This document shows positions 46,870-60,100 of a stretch of 64,000 bases of DNA, piece after piece (positions within the stretch are counted from its first letter, which is position 1; each line of letters begins with the position of its first letter). Under the pieces are notes generated by a model. The model ran no database searches and was not told the DNA's origin. It saw only the letters and a list, made by a program, of their open reading frames with translations. A program made the position numbers and the translations under genes. Origin of the DNA: Dillenia suffruticosa (Eukaryota; Streptophyta; Magnoliopsida; Dilleniales; Dilleniaceae); contig JAVTVX010000020.1 in the NCBI GenBank assembly GCA_033439265.1, forward strand, positions 19,238,001-19,302,000, in the 5' to 3' direction.

Positions 46870-47625
46870 TGACTGGTGTGGCCTTAATGATTAAAAAAAA
46901 AAAAGGAAAAAGGAAGGAAAGCGGCAGAAGCTTGTAAGATAAGCTTTTGAGTGCTTGTTTTTGGGTTCTGCCCGTTCTCAGTGGGTTAGGCAACAAAACA
47001 GAGCAGTTTGGTTTTGCTGTTGCGCTGCTGAAGGAAAGCACCATCAAGCAAGAGTGAAAGATAAGCACATAACATGAATTGAGTAGTCTTTGTTGCTAAT
47101 TTGTGAGACTCCAAAAAAAGTACAATCTCTTGTAATTTTCCTCTTTTATTGTGAATTTTAGGTTTTTGGGATAAGTTTAGAATATAATTCTTTTGTAATT
47201 GCTTATTTCTTATGGTGGATCATTTATCCGATTTGTCATGTAGCTTTTCTCTCTACATTGGAGGGTTTTTCATATAAATTTGGGTCCTCTATTCTTTTTA
47301 TTTTTTCTGTAATAATTGTTCTATTTTTTTGACCAGGTAGATTAGATTATTATCATTGGTTAGTAAGTTGTCTGGTTTGTGGGTATTTCACTTTATTATC
47401 TTATTACTATATCTTTAGAGGTCTGCCCAACACCAGTATCAGAGCAAGTTTATTTTGCATTAAATCATGAAAAGTGACTCATATATGGGTTCCATGATGA
47501 AATTGATAATTTTAAATTATTCAATTTGGAAACTAATGATGGAGGTTCATCTATATTGTTTGGATTTGTATGATTCGTTATTAGATGAGTCCAAAAAACT
47601 ATAAGACATAGACGTAACAACAAAA
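46870..47625 (+). mobile_element. Ty1/Copia 5-prime fragment (LTR, primer site, start of gag)
   Basis: A presumed LTR ends ...gtctgcccaaca at 47432 and is followed by cagtatcagagc (47434-47445), close to the initiator-Met primer-binding site. After it comes sequence resembling the beginning of a Copia gag (about 47460-47620). The LTR start near 46870 is approximate. The rest of the element is absent; sequence related to Gypsy copy B begins directly after. It is a broken fossil. Confidence 0.65.
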
Positions 47626-50600
47626 AAAAAGAGAAAAGTCGAAAAGAAAAACCCATTCTCTCTCTCTCCTCTCCCCCTGCTATACTCGCCTTGACTTACC
47701 CCCACCCCCATTTTTTTTTCCCTTATTCTCTCTCTCCTCCCTCACCTTTCCTCTCTTCCTACGAACACTCACCTCTCCCTCACACTCCTCCCTCTCAGCA
47801 CTCTCTGTCCTTCTCATTTTCCGAAAAAATATTTTACTCGATTTTGTAAATATTTTTAAAATTGATTTATAAATTAATTTATAATTGTGAAGTATTCCAA
47901 AGAGAAATTTAGAATGAAAAATATATCTAAATATTTTATTGAAATAATATATCATATTTATTAATTCATATTGAATATGTTGGCATTGATCTCATAATTT
48001 GAGAACGTTTAAATAATTATGACACATTTTGATATATGCTCTGAGATTTGTAAAAGTGTATTTGAATGTATGATCTAATGGCTATAGTCATTCCCCCACG
48101 GTGTGATCCGACGGGGCAACATGGCTAAGGAGCGTTTGCCTTATGGGATAGCCGCGCTTGAGAGGCATCTCCAAGACCGTTATTATTATTTTTACAGACT
48201 AACTTGGTAGCACCGCAAGGGAAGGCCAAACCAATACTAAGGTTGAGGGTATTTATGAGTTAGAAAAGTATGAAAATCCTTGATGGTTCCGTCTTTGGTC
48301 GTGGTGAACGATTGTCAGGAGTTATGATTTTGGTAACTCCACGATTTTGGAAAAGTTGTAAATATGATTGGATGCATATGATTTGTTCATTATGGATATT
48401 AAATTTTATTTGAAAAATTTTATATTTGATAATAAATCTTGGACACGGTAATATGATTTTGAGATAATTGTTTGACTATTGATAATCATTGCTTATTTAC
48501 TTTCATAATATGTTATTCATTCACCGAGTATTATTGTATACTTATCCCTCTTATTTTAATTTTCCATAGAGAAAGTTTAGACCAATGAATTGACGATATT
48601 AGTACTACGACGCAAGATCATCTCGAAAGACTAATTGCAGGTACTAGTTATCCCGATTTTTTTATTGAGAATTTTAGATGGACCCCTTTGAGACATTTTT
48701 GTATAAACTCCTTTGGCAACTTATTTAGACTTCATATTTTTTTATTTATTTATTTTTAGTTGGAATTGCATAATTTTTCTAGAAAATCTCCATTTTTTTC
48801 TTGAAATTTACTTGAGAATTGTTTTGTGACATTCGATATGGATCCCCGGAATAAGGATTTATTTTATATTATGTGGATTTGATTGGAATGACCAGATTAG
48901 TTCTGTGCATGTATTTAGATTTGAATGGCTGGGTAGCCTTATGCAAGAATGTTTTGAATAGAAACAGACTAGGTTTGTCATTTTGTTGTGTGATGAATGT
49001 ATATTGACTTGTTTGAAAATGTTGGATCATTTTGAAAAATGGATGGATATCGATGAATGCCATGCGATATTTTGGTATGCGGGTTAAGCTTAGCCGTATT
49101 CTGATGTAATGCGGCGGTTGTCGCGTGCTTAGGGCGTGACAATTTTATTGATATCAGAGTTTAGGCTCTTATTTTGTAAAAATTTAAGAGATTTTTAAAT
49201 ATTTTCAAAAGTTCTCATTTGTTTTCAATTATTTTAAAGTTTTGGTATTTAAAGAATTTTCAAAAGATTTTTAAAACGCCTCCCTTGGGTTCTAGGAAAT
49301 TGAATTTATTTTTAGAGGGTTGGATATTTAGTTGTTCAACTAGTATTACGTATTAAGTACACTTTTTCTTTTATAAAACTATTCCTCCTCGAAAAAGAAT
49401 GAGGAACCCGAATGAGATTCCTCCTACTCCACCTCATCAACCAAAGGTCGCATTGTCCTCGCATGCGCCTCTTTAGGTTCCTACTCACCCAGCTCCACTA
49501 ACCGGAACTCCGGCCCCACTGTTTACTGTACTCCAACAAGTGATGGAGTGATGGAGGACCTATGGGGCTCAAATGCGAGCTCCACCATAGGCACAGACTC
49601 CTCCTCCGACTTTTACCTTCGCACCGAGTGCTCCGATGGCACAACTTCCTCCTCCGGTTGTTGCTTCAACTGATCGCCCTACCATTGAGTTGTTGAAATT
49701 GATTAAAGAGGTGAGATAACTTAGATCTGAAACATTCTCGAGCATATGTGATGCCTCAATAGTCAAGGATTGGATTTGCCGAATCCAAGAGACCGTCATC
49801 AACATGAGATTAGATGATGAGATGAAGTTATGGGTGGCTGTGAAACTGTTAGACAAAGGTACAAGGACTTGGTGGGAGAATGTGAAGGGTAGGATTGAGC
49901 TAAGGGAGTTAGTTGTTTATGTTCTGGAGTTTATGAATTTTGAGAAGTATTTGTGTACAAAATTTGAATTGGGGTTGAACTTGAACATTAGGGAGAAGAT
50001 GTCGATAACAAAGGGGCACACATTTCGAGATGTTTTGGAATTGGCTTTGAGGGCCAAAAATATCATAATTGAGCAGAGAGAGATGGTCATAGTAAGAAAA
50101 GAGCCTGGGTTTGAATTGGGCCAAATCTCCAAGAAGAATAGGAGCATGGGCTCCTACAGTGGCGTCCCAATTATTGAGTTTGTTGGATCTGCAAAAGGCC
50201 AATAATTATCAAAGTTTGGTGCTCCCACTTCTAATGCTGCATCTGGGAGCAAGTCAATGGGTTCGAAGAAAGAGTCTTGTCGGAATTGCAAGAAGTTCCA
50301 ACCTGGACCGCGTACCAAGCCTTCAAAGTGTTACCAATGTGGGAAGTTGGAGCATTTTCACAATGTTTGTGTTGAACTGGGTCTAGGTTGACATGGACGT
50401 TATTTGAGTCGAGACCACCTGAGTGGCTCAAGAAATGGTTAACCAAACCCCCTTACACCATTGGCTAGTACTGCTTGTGGACCGGGATTAGGAGCAATAC
50501 GGTAGCCCCTCCTCCTCAACGTCTCCAATCACTACAAAACAAGTGAGTTATTCTGACAGACTAAAACCGTCTCCTAAATATGATAAAACCGTTGGCAAAA

Positions 50601-50939
50601 ACTTCTCCGACGGATGGGGTTTTAGTTGGTAATACACCAGTCGGGATAGGTGTATTCCGACACTTTTCATGACCGTTGGAGCATGTCATATATTTATAGT
50701 GACGGTTAGAACTGTTGGTACAATTTAGCATTTGATCATCGGTTTAAAATAGTGTTGAGAAAACTTAATACTTTTATCATCGGTTGTCATATTAGTATCT
50801 ATGTCGGTTATGTTACTGTCATATTATGACATATATAAAACCGTTTGGAAATGTTATTACTTTTATTTTCGGTTGTGCAAATGTTAAGAAATATTGTGAT
50901 CAATTTATGGTCGATTAGGAAACGTTAAGAAATGTTAAT

Positions 50940-51095
50940 ACTTTTATCGTCACTATAGTTGATTACTACTACCATCACTTACTACTTACTTACTAATTAC
51001 TTACTTTTCGGTTACTACTATTATTAGTTACTAGTTATTTACTTCTCGGTTACTACTATCGTTACTTACTAGTCAGTTACTAGTCGGTTACTGCG
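50940..51095. repeat. Degenerate TTACTA/TTACTTACTA repeat in CACTA-2
   Basis: ttactacttactta, ttactactatta and cggttactactat variants follow one another. Similar acttacca/cctactta runs occur near the other end of the element (56825-57025) and at 53030-53060, so this simple motif is scattered through the element. Confidence 0.65.
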
Positions 51096-51699
51096 CATAT
51101 CTTCGTATGTGAGAAAATGTTATAAGTTTTATGGATAATTAATATAAGTATTAAGAAATATAACTAAAAACTTGAAAATAAAGAAAATAGTAAAATATTA
51201 TAATCTTGGAGAATGATTGATACAATAGGATAAATAAAAAAAATTACATATCTCACAAGCATATCCCACAACCCATATATCTTCTTCTGAGATGTTTATA
51301 CAAATGCTTCACTTCAATTATCAAAAGGATTATCGGCACAATCCATCTTCATTCAATCCATCTTCATTCAATCTATTCATTTACAAAAAGAAGTAGAGTC
51401 AGATGAAATATAATATAATAGAACAAAAATGGTTATAAATAAAAATATTACTATGTTAAAAATAAAATAAAAATAAGTAGTGATAGGAGTATAATGGAAT
51501 GGTACATATTAAGAATAGTTATAGATAAAAATATTATCTTTTGGGACGGAGTCAGGCGATGATGATGATTGTTAGTTTTTATGTGCACTCCCAACATCTT
51601 GTATTGAAAAAACCTAAAAAACAAATAATTTGGATTATTTTTGAAAAGTAAGAGTGAAATTAATAAGATTGTGCTGAAATAGAAATAGAGAAATAACAT

Positions 51700-51800
51700 A
51701 CCTGAACACCAGCAATAAGTTTTGCTTCATTAACCATATTCATCAATTCATCTTTATGTCCAGTTCCAACATGCATAGTAATATGAAGAAGAACATTACT
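51700..51800 (-). pseudogene. Exon-like remnant in CACTA-2
   Basis: The minus strand reads ITMHVGTGHKDELMNMVNEA, then KLIAGVQ, and ends at a CAG/GTATG donor-type border. Strand and position (downstream of the DUF4216 remnant) fit a later exon of the CACTA coding region. The domain itself is not recognised with certainty. Confidence 0.4.
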
Positions 51801-52540
51801 TTATATAATTTTGTTCCATTAATCATTGCATCATATTAGTTATATCTTCTTTCTCAACTTTGGTTGAATGCATATTTTGTGATGCATATCTGATTCTTCC
51901 CCGTGAATTAGGACCTTTAACTTTAGAGATAATATCACATTTTCAAGATAAATTTGAACTTTTTACTTAGTCTTTTTCACTCTCGACAGACTCCCTTTGA
52001 CTCTTCATCATTTCGTATAAAGTAAATAAATGAAACGTGAATGTCGATAAATCAAAAACTATATAAAAATAATCATTTATACCATAACTTATGATACTTT
52101 CGTAGAAATAAAACTGTCTTCCAATCAGGTTCTACTTATTCTGCTCTACAAGGTTTCGTCCTAGATTGTGTTGTCTGTAATAATAAAATATGATTCCAAA
52201 TCTATAAAATATTATACAGTAAAATTAATTATAAGTAAAATAAAATATGAGTTGTTTATATCTTCTCAACATTGGGTTTGACAAATGATTTAGATTCTAA
52301 GTAATGATATGTTTTTAAACCAAAACCAAATCAAACCTGGGTAGCATATTAGGATGATTGGGCTTCTTCTTTAGAGTAAAGTTGTTCTTCAGATGGGTTC
52401 GTTTAGTTTTTCCCATGTTGAGTTAGGAAAATTTGAAATAAGATTTTGATAAAGTCACAAGATTTGAAAATTTGAAAAAAGAGATTATGGTTAAGTCACA
52501 AGATCTGAGATTTGAGGGAGAAGGGCTTATGAGGAGAGGT

Positions 52541-53490
52541 TTTGGAGGGAAAGAGGGTTTATTGAGAATGATTTATTATATATTTGATTTAGACGCTTAA
52601 ATAAATTTTTAGAACCCGTTATTTTTTCCCGCTTTTTTGTAAGTTTAATTTCAAATTTCATTTTTTGTATTTGTGTTTTTGTTTTTGTTATAAAATTACA
52701 ACATTTTACTATATTCTTACCCTAAATATTATATTACAATAAAGAATAATCTTAAATTTATATCATTATATTATTTAAATTAATAATATTAAATATATCA
52801 TTATTCTACATTATTTGAAATTTTGATATAATTCATAAGTGAAAATTTTTATATAATAAAAAAAATAGAGATATGGTATGTGTGGGCCGACACGGGTGCC
52901 CGACTAGGCCAACACGGGCGTCTGCCCACGCATGCCACCGCATGCATGCAACCTCCCGCGGGCGCCCGGCAGTGCCAGCGTGGGCGCCAATGCATGCGCG
53001 CCTATGCAAGCTCGTGCGACATTATTACTACTGACTACCTACTTACTACCTGTTTACTACCTAACTTATAAATTTTGGAGGGAAAGAAGATTTGTGAAAA
53101 ATGATTTATTATATATTTGATTTAGGGACTCAAATAAAATTTTAGAACCCAAAATTTTTTCCCACTTTTTGTAAATTTAATTTCATTTTTTTATTATTAT
53201 ATCATCAGCAATTTCATTTTATGTATTTGTACTTTTGTTTTTGTTACAACATTGAAACATGTTATTACATTCTTACCCTAAATATTACATTACAATAAAT
53301 AATGACTCTGAATTTATATCATTACATTATTTAAATTAATAATATTAATTATATTATTGTTCTACATAATTTATATTTGAAAATTTTGATATAATCCATA
53401 TGTGAAAATTTTTATATAATAAAAAAAGTATTGACATGGCATGTGTGGGTCGACACGGGTGCTCGGTCATGCCAGCACAGGCGCCTACGT
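52541..53490 (+). repeat. Tandem duplication, period about 530-560 bp, each unit ending in a GC-rich tract
   Basis: tttggagggaaag..., atttattatatatttgattta..., cttaccctaaatattacattacaataa..., gtgaaaatttttatataataaaaaaa and g.catgtgtgggtcgacacggg recur in the same order in 52541-52925 and 53074-53470. The first unit has a longer GC tract (52888-53025) than the second (53440-53495). Confidence 0.85.
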
Positions 53491-53989
53491 ACGTAAGTTA
53501 TAAATTTTCAAAAACTCTACTATATTATTACTATTTTCTATATTATTACTTCTAATTGTAAATATTTAAAAACTCTAGTTACTACTTGTAAATTTTGTAT
53601 GCTAACAATTTATTTAATTTTTGACCTGTCTTTTTTTTTTCTTAATGAGCTTATTATTATAATCATATGCAATGTAATTTTTAGAAATATTGTTACAACT
53701 TTGAGTATTTGTTTTAGTAAACTAATTAAGAATTAAATATAGTTTTCATATTTTTTATACCAATTGTTACTATATATTATACCGAGTGCATCGAATAAAT
53801 TAATGAAAAATATATAAAAATAGAGAATGATTAAGTAATATGTAAACAAAATTACATTTTTTATACATATGCATCTCATCCTACTCTATCAACATCATCA
53901 TCATCATTCATCTCGATTAATATATTTCCTTCATCTTCATCTATATTAGTTCAAACCCACTGATTAGTTGAGAGATTAGTTTCTGAATT

Positions 53990-54530
53990 GAAATGATGAA
54001 TTGTCACTTCATCACCCATATCAAATTCATCTCCAACTTTGACATGTTTTGCAACAAGTCATTCTTTTATATCTTTCATCAGCCGCATAAAATATCTTCT
54101 TTACTTGGAATGCCAACACATAAGAATCATCGAGCAAATCATCGTCGGTATGATACTGGTATGATTGAGATAGGAAAAATTGATAAAAGTTGAACCAAAT
54201 CTATCATTCTTGCATTCTCATTGTAGGTCAACTCAATCACACTGAAATAATACAAATGTATACATTCCATTATAGTTTACTTATGATTTCTCTTAAGATG
54301 CCATAATAATTAACTTTACCTTGAATTGATCTTTTATCCCTCGCACTTGCATAACTAACATCATTAACTACTGCTGCCATAACTCTTGAATTCTGAGTTT
54401 GAAGGTATTTTTCATGATCTTTTACATGAAATCGATATTAGCCATTGTAATTTCTAATGAATGGATCTGGTCCACGAGCAATCCATTTAATTTCATCTGT
54501 AATCTCTCCGATATATTTTGGATTAGTAAC
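53990..54530 (-). pseudogene. CACTA-2 transposase remnant (DUF4216 region)
   Basis: A 211-nt exon-like piece, 54530-54320, reads EITDEIKWIARGPDPFIRNY, a stop where the family continues the NGYRFHV-type segment, then QTQNSRVMAAVNDVSYASAR and DKRSIQG. It has AG and GT borders. After a short intron-like gap the piece from 54241 to about 53990 carries decayed FGSTFINFSYLNHT and VKVGDEFDMGDEV segments. This is the DUF4216-containing part of plant En/Spm (TNPD-like) transposases. Stops and shifts make it inactive. The catalytic Transposase_21 part is not seen. Confidence 0.8.
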
Positions 54531-55152
54531 CTGAAAAGGAAATCTTAAAAGATTAAGTATTTATATAAAGAGAAAAAATTAATAATATTAAAAAATGATA
54601 TACTTACATGATGAGTAAACCAGGTAATGAATCCTTTACTATGAAATTTATCAATTTAGAAAGTGTTTAACTTCTTTCTATTATATTATGTTCGATAAAT
54701 TTTCAAAAATTATAATACTATATTATATAAATTACTAATTTCACATAAGTACTTTATTTAAATTAATAATATTAATAAATTTATACTGAATATATGTTAT
54801 TTTTTATTAATCAAATAGATATAATTAACATAGAGCAAGGCTTACAGACACTTAAATGTAGTAAGTTTGTAGTAAGTATGTAGTAATTAAGTAGTAAGTG
54901 ATTTTTTCAATAACGTGGCGGTATTGATTTAAAGTATAAAAAAAATTGTGACGAATTAAAAACGCGGTAATGAAAAAAGAGGCGGGAGAAAAAACGTCAA
55001 AGAAAAAATGGGCGGGATTTTAAAAATTTGTTTGTGAAAAAGTTATATTATAAATCCTACGCGGTCATCAAAATTTCTCCATCCTTTCACTATCAAACTT
55101 TCTTCATTTTTTCTTTAAAGCTCTCCTCCCCTAATCCATTTAAACCTATGGA

Positions 55153-55400
55153 TGAGCATTGTATGAAAAATCACAACAATTCCAAGAAGAAGAACAAGTT
55201 TCAATCTGAACAATCTCAATCATCCAAAGTGTTACCAGGTTTTAAAAATAAGCACATTATTTTAGTTTGATATTTAATATTAAAATGCCGTTTTTAATTT
55301 TTTTTTGAACAGTTGTGAAGAAATGTAGAAATCAATACTATCAAGATGTTTTGGATCAAAAAGTTTTGGATTCAGATAAAGGAAAGGGCTCTCAGTTAAT
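55153..55400 (+). pseudogene. Possible small CACTA-2 gene start, plus strand
   Basis: An open frame from the ATG at about 55153 gives MDEHCMKNHNNSKKKNKFQS and continues to VLPG, where a gt-rich border occurs. After an ag border (about 55312) reading could continue with KKCRNQYYQDVLDQKVLDSD. It is hydrophilic, Lys/Gln/Ser-rich and unlike any protein I recognise. Its position suggests the second gene of a CACTA element, but this is weak. Confidence 0.3.
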
Positions 55401-55764
55401 ATTTATCATAATTTATTATTTATTATGTACAATTTATTATTTACAATGATTTTTGATAGATAAAGATGCCTTCAAACTTGATGAATATTTTTTGTTTCGA
55501 ACATCTCAGAATACATGTAGTTATGTGACATATGCTCTTGTTTTTTTTTTCAATCCTTATTATGTTTAACGATACAAAATTTATATTAACACGGAAGTAA
55601 GTAACCGACATAAATCACTGTAACTTTTGTGTAACGTAACTGATAGTAATAACTTTTTCTGATGTCTTTCTAGATGATAAAATAGTAATTTTAGAGTAAG
55701 ACAATATAAACAACACATGTAGTAACATGTAGTAACCATGTGGTAACCGATATTAAAACCATAT

Positions 55765-56165
55765 GGTAACCATGGGCATCCACGCTTGTCTGTGCGGGGC
55801 AGGAGCGCCCAAGCTTTGTGCATGCCCGCGCATGCGCAGGCTTCGCACTCTTGCAAGCAATCGCACGGGTGCCCACCTACTCTGCATGCCTGCGAGCATG
55901 CAAGCGCTTGCCCATGTTGTGCGCATGGTCCAAACGGGCGCCCATCCTTGTCCACATGGGCCCCCGCGCGCGAGCATGCCCGCATGCCCGCATGCCCACA
56001 TGCCTTGCAGGCGCCACAAGCCTTGTAGGTGCCCGCACGCTACCTACCTGCGCATGCGCTGGTGCCCGCCTGGGCGCCCACAAAGGCAAGAGTGTGCACA
56101 TGAGTATCGCAACCACACCTTGCGGGCGCCTGCGCTTGCTGCATACGCCTGCATGGGCACCCACA
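55765..56165. other. GC-rich, GCATGC-repeat tract in CACTA-2
   Basis: 400 bp of strongly GC-rich DNA built from gcatgcccgc, gggcgccc and gcgcatgc variants, in an element otherwise about 75-80 percent AT. Open frames exist in all directions (for example 55763-56239 plus, 56164-55877 minus) because stops are rare at this composition. None has a recognisable domain. Confidence 0.85.
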
Positions 56166-56212
56166 TTCTCCTTTATTTTTTATGCAAAATGGAGAAAAAA
56201 AGAAAGAAATAT

Positions 56213-56288
56213 TACTGCTGTAGGGATTCAAACCCATGACTTGAATCACAAAACATAATTGAATCAACCATTATACCACAATGTGATA
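56213..56288 (-). other. tRNA-like sequence with Pol III A and B boxes, in CACTA-2
   Basis: On the minus strand, TGGTATAATGG (56278-56268) fits the A-box consensus TRGYNNARNNG and GGTTTGAATCC (56234-56224) matches the B box at 10 of 11 positions. Spacing is 33 nt. AATTA-TGTTTTG-TGATT between them forms a 5-bp stem (one G-U) with a 7-nt loop, like an anticodon arm. The acceptor strands do not pair, so it is not a functional tRNA gene. It lies immediately beside the GC-rich tract, in the same order as in CACTA-1. Confidence 0.65.
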
Positions 56289-56299
56289 TGTGCAATTCT

Positions 56300-57110
56300 A
56301 TTTTCTTTTCTTTACTTTCTTCCTAGTTATCTTAACTTCACTTTTTTTTTCTTTTTTTATCTGGTTCTCACTTTTTTTCCCCTTATCTTACTCTCACCTC
56401 TAATACTTTCCTTCATGAGATCTTTTTTTTTTTTTCTATTCTCATTGAGTTTTTTTACTACTATTTTGATATATTCAAACCAATTTATTTGAATAATATT
56501 TAAATTGAATATCATTAATGAATTATAATTTATTAATTTTATATATTTTGAATGGTAAATATTTGTGATTAAATATATAGATTTTTTAAATTATTAATAT
56601 ATTATAATTTAAATTTCATACTCATTCGAAAAACAAAAAATAAGAAAAAAAACACAATTAAATTAATTGAAATAGAATTAATTAAAATAAAAAATGAAAA
56701 AATATAATAGTTGAAATATAAATAAAAATAAAATTAGATTTAGTGAAATTACAAGCATGAAATTACCATTAAGTGCATATGTCGCATGGCATGTGCGGGT
56801 GCCTATGCTAGCATGGACGGGCGTCGATGGCCACTAACTTATCACTTACTATCCACTTACCACTTACCACTTACCACTTAACTATATATCACAAATTTAT
56901 CACTAATTTACCACTATATAAATTTATTTACTTACTTACGACCTACTTATCACCCACTTACCACCTACTTACTACCTACTTATCTAGTTAAAACTACTAC
57001 TATCATAAATTTACTACAACTTACCACTCAGACTATTTTCAAATATAAAAATATATGATACAAATATGATAACAATTTTACGTTTTAGTGACGTTACAAT
57101 ATATATGTTA
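56300..57110. other. AT-rich internal region of CACTA-2
   Basis: T-rich then A-rich low-complexity DNA. A short GC-rich relic (catggcatgtgcgggtgcc at about 56785) is followed by acttaccacttacca-type repeats. No gene is seen. Confidence 0.55.
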
Positions 57111-60100
57111 GTATAAATAGAATTTATACAAACGGTTTGTTCTAACGGTGAGAATTAAATATAGTTTTAAAAGACGATAGAATTTATATGTTACCATACA
57201 TTTAAAACTTATGGAGAAGTAGACAATAAAAAAGATTTATATTAAAACTATTTTTAAACCGTGCCAAAAAGACTATTACATTTATTGACTATAATTTTTA
57301 ACCATCACAATTGAATATTGCTTTACAGACGGTTGTGTGATACCTTTACAGACGGTTGTTAAACTTTTCTTCACGGACATTTTAGTCTATTGGGAAAAAC
57401 TTATATTTTTTGATGATTTCATTATAAGCCGTCTCTATAAAGTATAAAAACCGTGACTAAAAGCCTCCGACCCTAAAAGTTACCATCGGCATAATGCTTT
57501 AATTTTGTAGTGAATCAAGAACTCAAACGAGAATCTATGCGATGACTAATAAGGAAGCCCAGAACAATCCGAACATAATCACAAGTACATCCTCTTAAAT
57601 TTAGACTTGGTGACTTAGAATGCAATATAAGTTTTATATGATTTTTATGTTGATGATTTAGTACGTTAGAAGTGAATTTATGGACCAATTTAAACTTAAA
57701 TTCTATGTGGAGAGTCATAAGGATGATTATATTGTTGAATGATGGTAAAATCATATGTAGAAGTGTAAATCCCATTGTAGGAAAATTATATAATATGTCC
57801 ATGACTTTGTGATATAACAAGATATTATGAGGAGTCATGTATGAAATATGTCTTTTAGAGATTAACTAATAATCATTTGATGGTTTATACTATTAGGTAC
57901 AATGAAAATCTTTGATGATGATACCCGTGTGTTTATTGATACGGGTTCTAATAATTTATTTGTGAGCACAATATTTGCTTGATATTCCAATAGGCCTTTA
58001 ACTCCGCTCGAGGAAGAGTTGTTGGTTATCACTCCCTTGGGGGAGTAGCTAGTTAGGAAAACGATCTATAAGGGTTGTGAAGTGAAGGTAGGTGAAGTAG
58101 TTCTTAAAGCAGATCTGATTCCGCCAGATATGGTGGATTTTGATGTCATTCTGGGTATGAATTGGTTATACCGCCACCGAGCATTCATGGATTGTTTCAC
58201 CAAAGAAGTGGAGTTTCGTAAATTATGGTGTCCCCAGCTTGTGTTTCCAGTGAGCGACGGATTTTGCCAAACTGTGTGATTTCGGCAATAAAAGCAAGAA
58301 GGCTAGTACATAAGGGATGTGAAGCCTACCTTGCGTACATCATTGATACCACGGTTGAGGGTCCCAACTTGAGGGATGTTTCAGTGGTGAATGGTTCTCA
58401 GATGTCTTCCCGAATGAGTTGCCCTGTTTGCCTCCAATCTAGGAGTTAGAATTTGTCATTGATTTGGTTCCCAGTATCATACCGATCTCAGTCCCTTTGT
58501 ATAAGATGACACCTGTAAAGTTGAAAGAACTAAAGATACAACTCCAAGAGTTATTGGAGAAAGGGTTCATCCGACCGAGTACCTCATCTTGAAGTGCTTC
58601 AGTCTTATTTGTGAAAAAGAAGGATGGTACTCTCTGATTGTGCATAGACCACCGGCAACTCAATAAAGTGACCATCAAGAACAAGTACCCATTGCCAAGA
58701 ATTGATGATCTCTTTGATCAACTTCAAGGGCTTAGAGTATTTTTGAAAATTGATTTAAGGTCGGGGTACCATCAGCTGAGAATCAAAGAGAATGATATCT
58801 ACAAAACTACGTTTAGAACACGATATAACCATTATGAGTTTATGGTAATGTCCTTTGGGTTGACAAAGGCTCCTACGGCCTTCATGAACTTAATGAATAG
58901 AGTGTTCCACTTCTATTTGGATAAATTTGTTATTATATTCATAGATGATATCTTGGTGTATTCCAAGAATAATGAGAAGCATTCCGAGCATCTCCGGATA
59001 GTGTTGCAAACTTTTCTAGAGAAGGAATTATACGCCAAGTTCTCTAAGTATGAATTTTGGTTAAGGGAGATCAACTTTCTAGGACATGTGGTATACGGGG
59101 ATGAGATATTTGTTGATCTAGGAAATGTGAAAGCCATATTGAAGTGGGAGCAACCTAAGAATGTCATAGAGGTGAGGAGTTTCCTCGGATTGGCAAGGTA
59201 CTACTGGAGATTTGTCGAAAGATTCTTCAAGATTGCAGGTCCATTATCCAATTTGACTTGAAAGGGAGTCAAATTTGAGTGGGGTGATAAATGTGAAGAG
59301 AGTTTTCAAGAACTCAAGAAGAGGCTTACATCCGCTCCAATCCATGCCCTCCCTACTAATGGTGGTGATTATGTGGTATTTGGTGATACTAGCCGACAAG
59401 AGTTAGGTTGTGTGTTGAAGCAAAATGAGCGGATGATTACTTATGCCTCTTGACATTTGAAGAAACACGAGTCGAATTATCCCACACATGATTTGCAGCT
59501 AGCTGCCATTGTATTCGTATTGAAGATATGGCGATGCTACTTATATGGGGCTACTTGCAAGATTTTCACTACTCATAAAAGTCTCAAATACTTGCTTACT
59601 CAAAAGGAGCTAAATTTGAATTAACAGAGGTGATTAGAATTAATCAAGAACTACGACTTAGTTATAGATTACCATTCGGGCAAAGCAAATATAGTCGTGT
59701 ATGCACTGAGTCACGAGTCTTCTTTTTCAACACCTTATAGGAGTTCTTATCTCTCATGCTTAGTAGGACTTCGTGCACTTGGAGTCAGATTGTCCAATGA
59801 TGATGATGGTGCACTTTTGGCCAAATTCGAAGTGCGACCAACATTAGTGGACCGTATTAGAGAGCTCCAAATAGCTGATGAGGAGCTAAAGGGTATAGTG
59901 GAGAAGGTTCATAAGGGTAGAGGTGGTGAGTTTCATATCCGAGAGGACAACATGGTGGCATATGGGAAACGAATTTGTGTTCTCAAAAATGATGATTTTC
60001 GGAGGGCTAGATTTGAAAAGGCACACTCTCGGCTTATGCGATGCATCTTGACAGTACTAAAATATACCGAACCATCAAGAAAACTTATTGATAGTCGGGA

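Larger units (their letters stand above)
50530..57512. mobile_element. CACTA (En/Spm) element with transposase remnants (CACTA-2)
   Basis: Left end CACTACAAAACAAGTGAG, right end (reverse) CACTACAAAATTAAAGC. The target duplication AAT is on both sides (50527-50529 and 57513-57515), and Gypsy B reads continuously across the gap. Length is 6983 bp. Subterminal zones (50560-50950 and 57120-57490) carry many CCGTTGG/ACCGTC/CGGTTG motifs in both orientations, like the transposase-binding repeats of En/Spm. Inside are transposase remnants on the minus strand (53990-54530), a second possible gene start on the plus strand (55153), GC-rich tracts and a tRNA-like sequence. Confidence 0.93.

Noticed and set aside
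55581-56267. Several long open frames up to 158 codons in a GC-rich tract
   Set aside because: Open in most frames on both strands because GC-rich repeats lack stops. Translations are Cys/Ala/Pro/His repeats with no recognisable fold.
56213-56288. Functional tRNA gene
   Set aside because: A and B boxes and an anticodon-like arm are present, but the acceptor strands do not pair and the B box is imperfect. Kept only as a tRNA-like feature.
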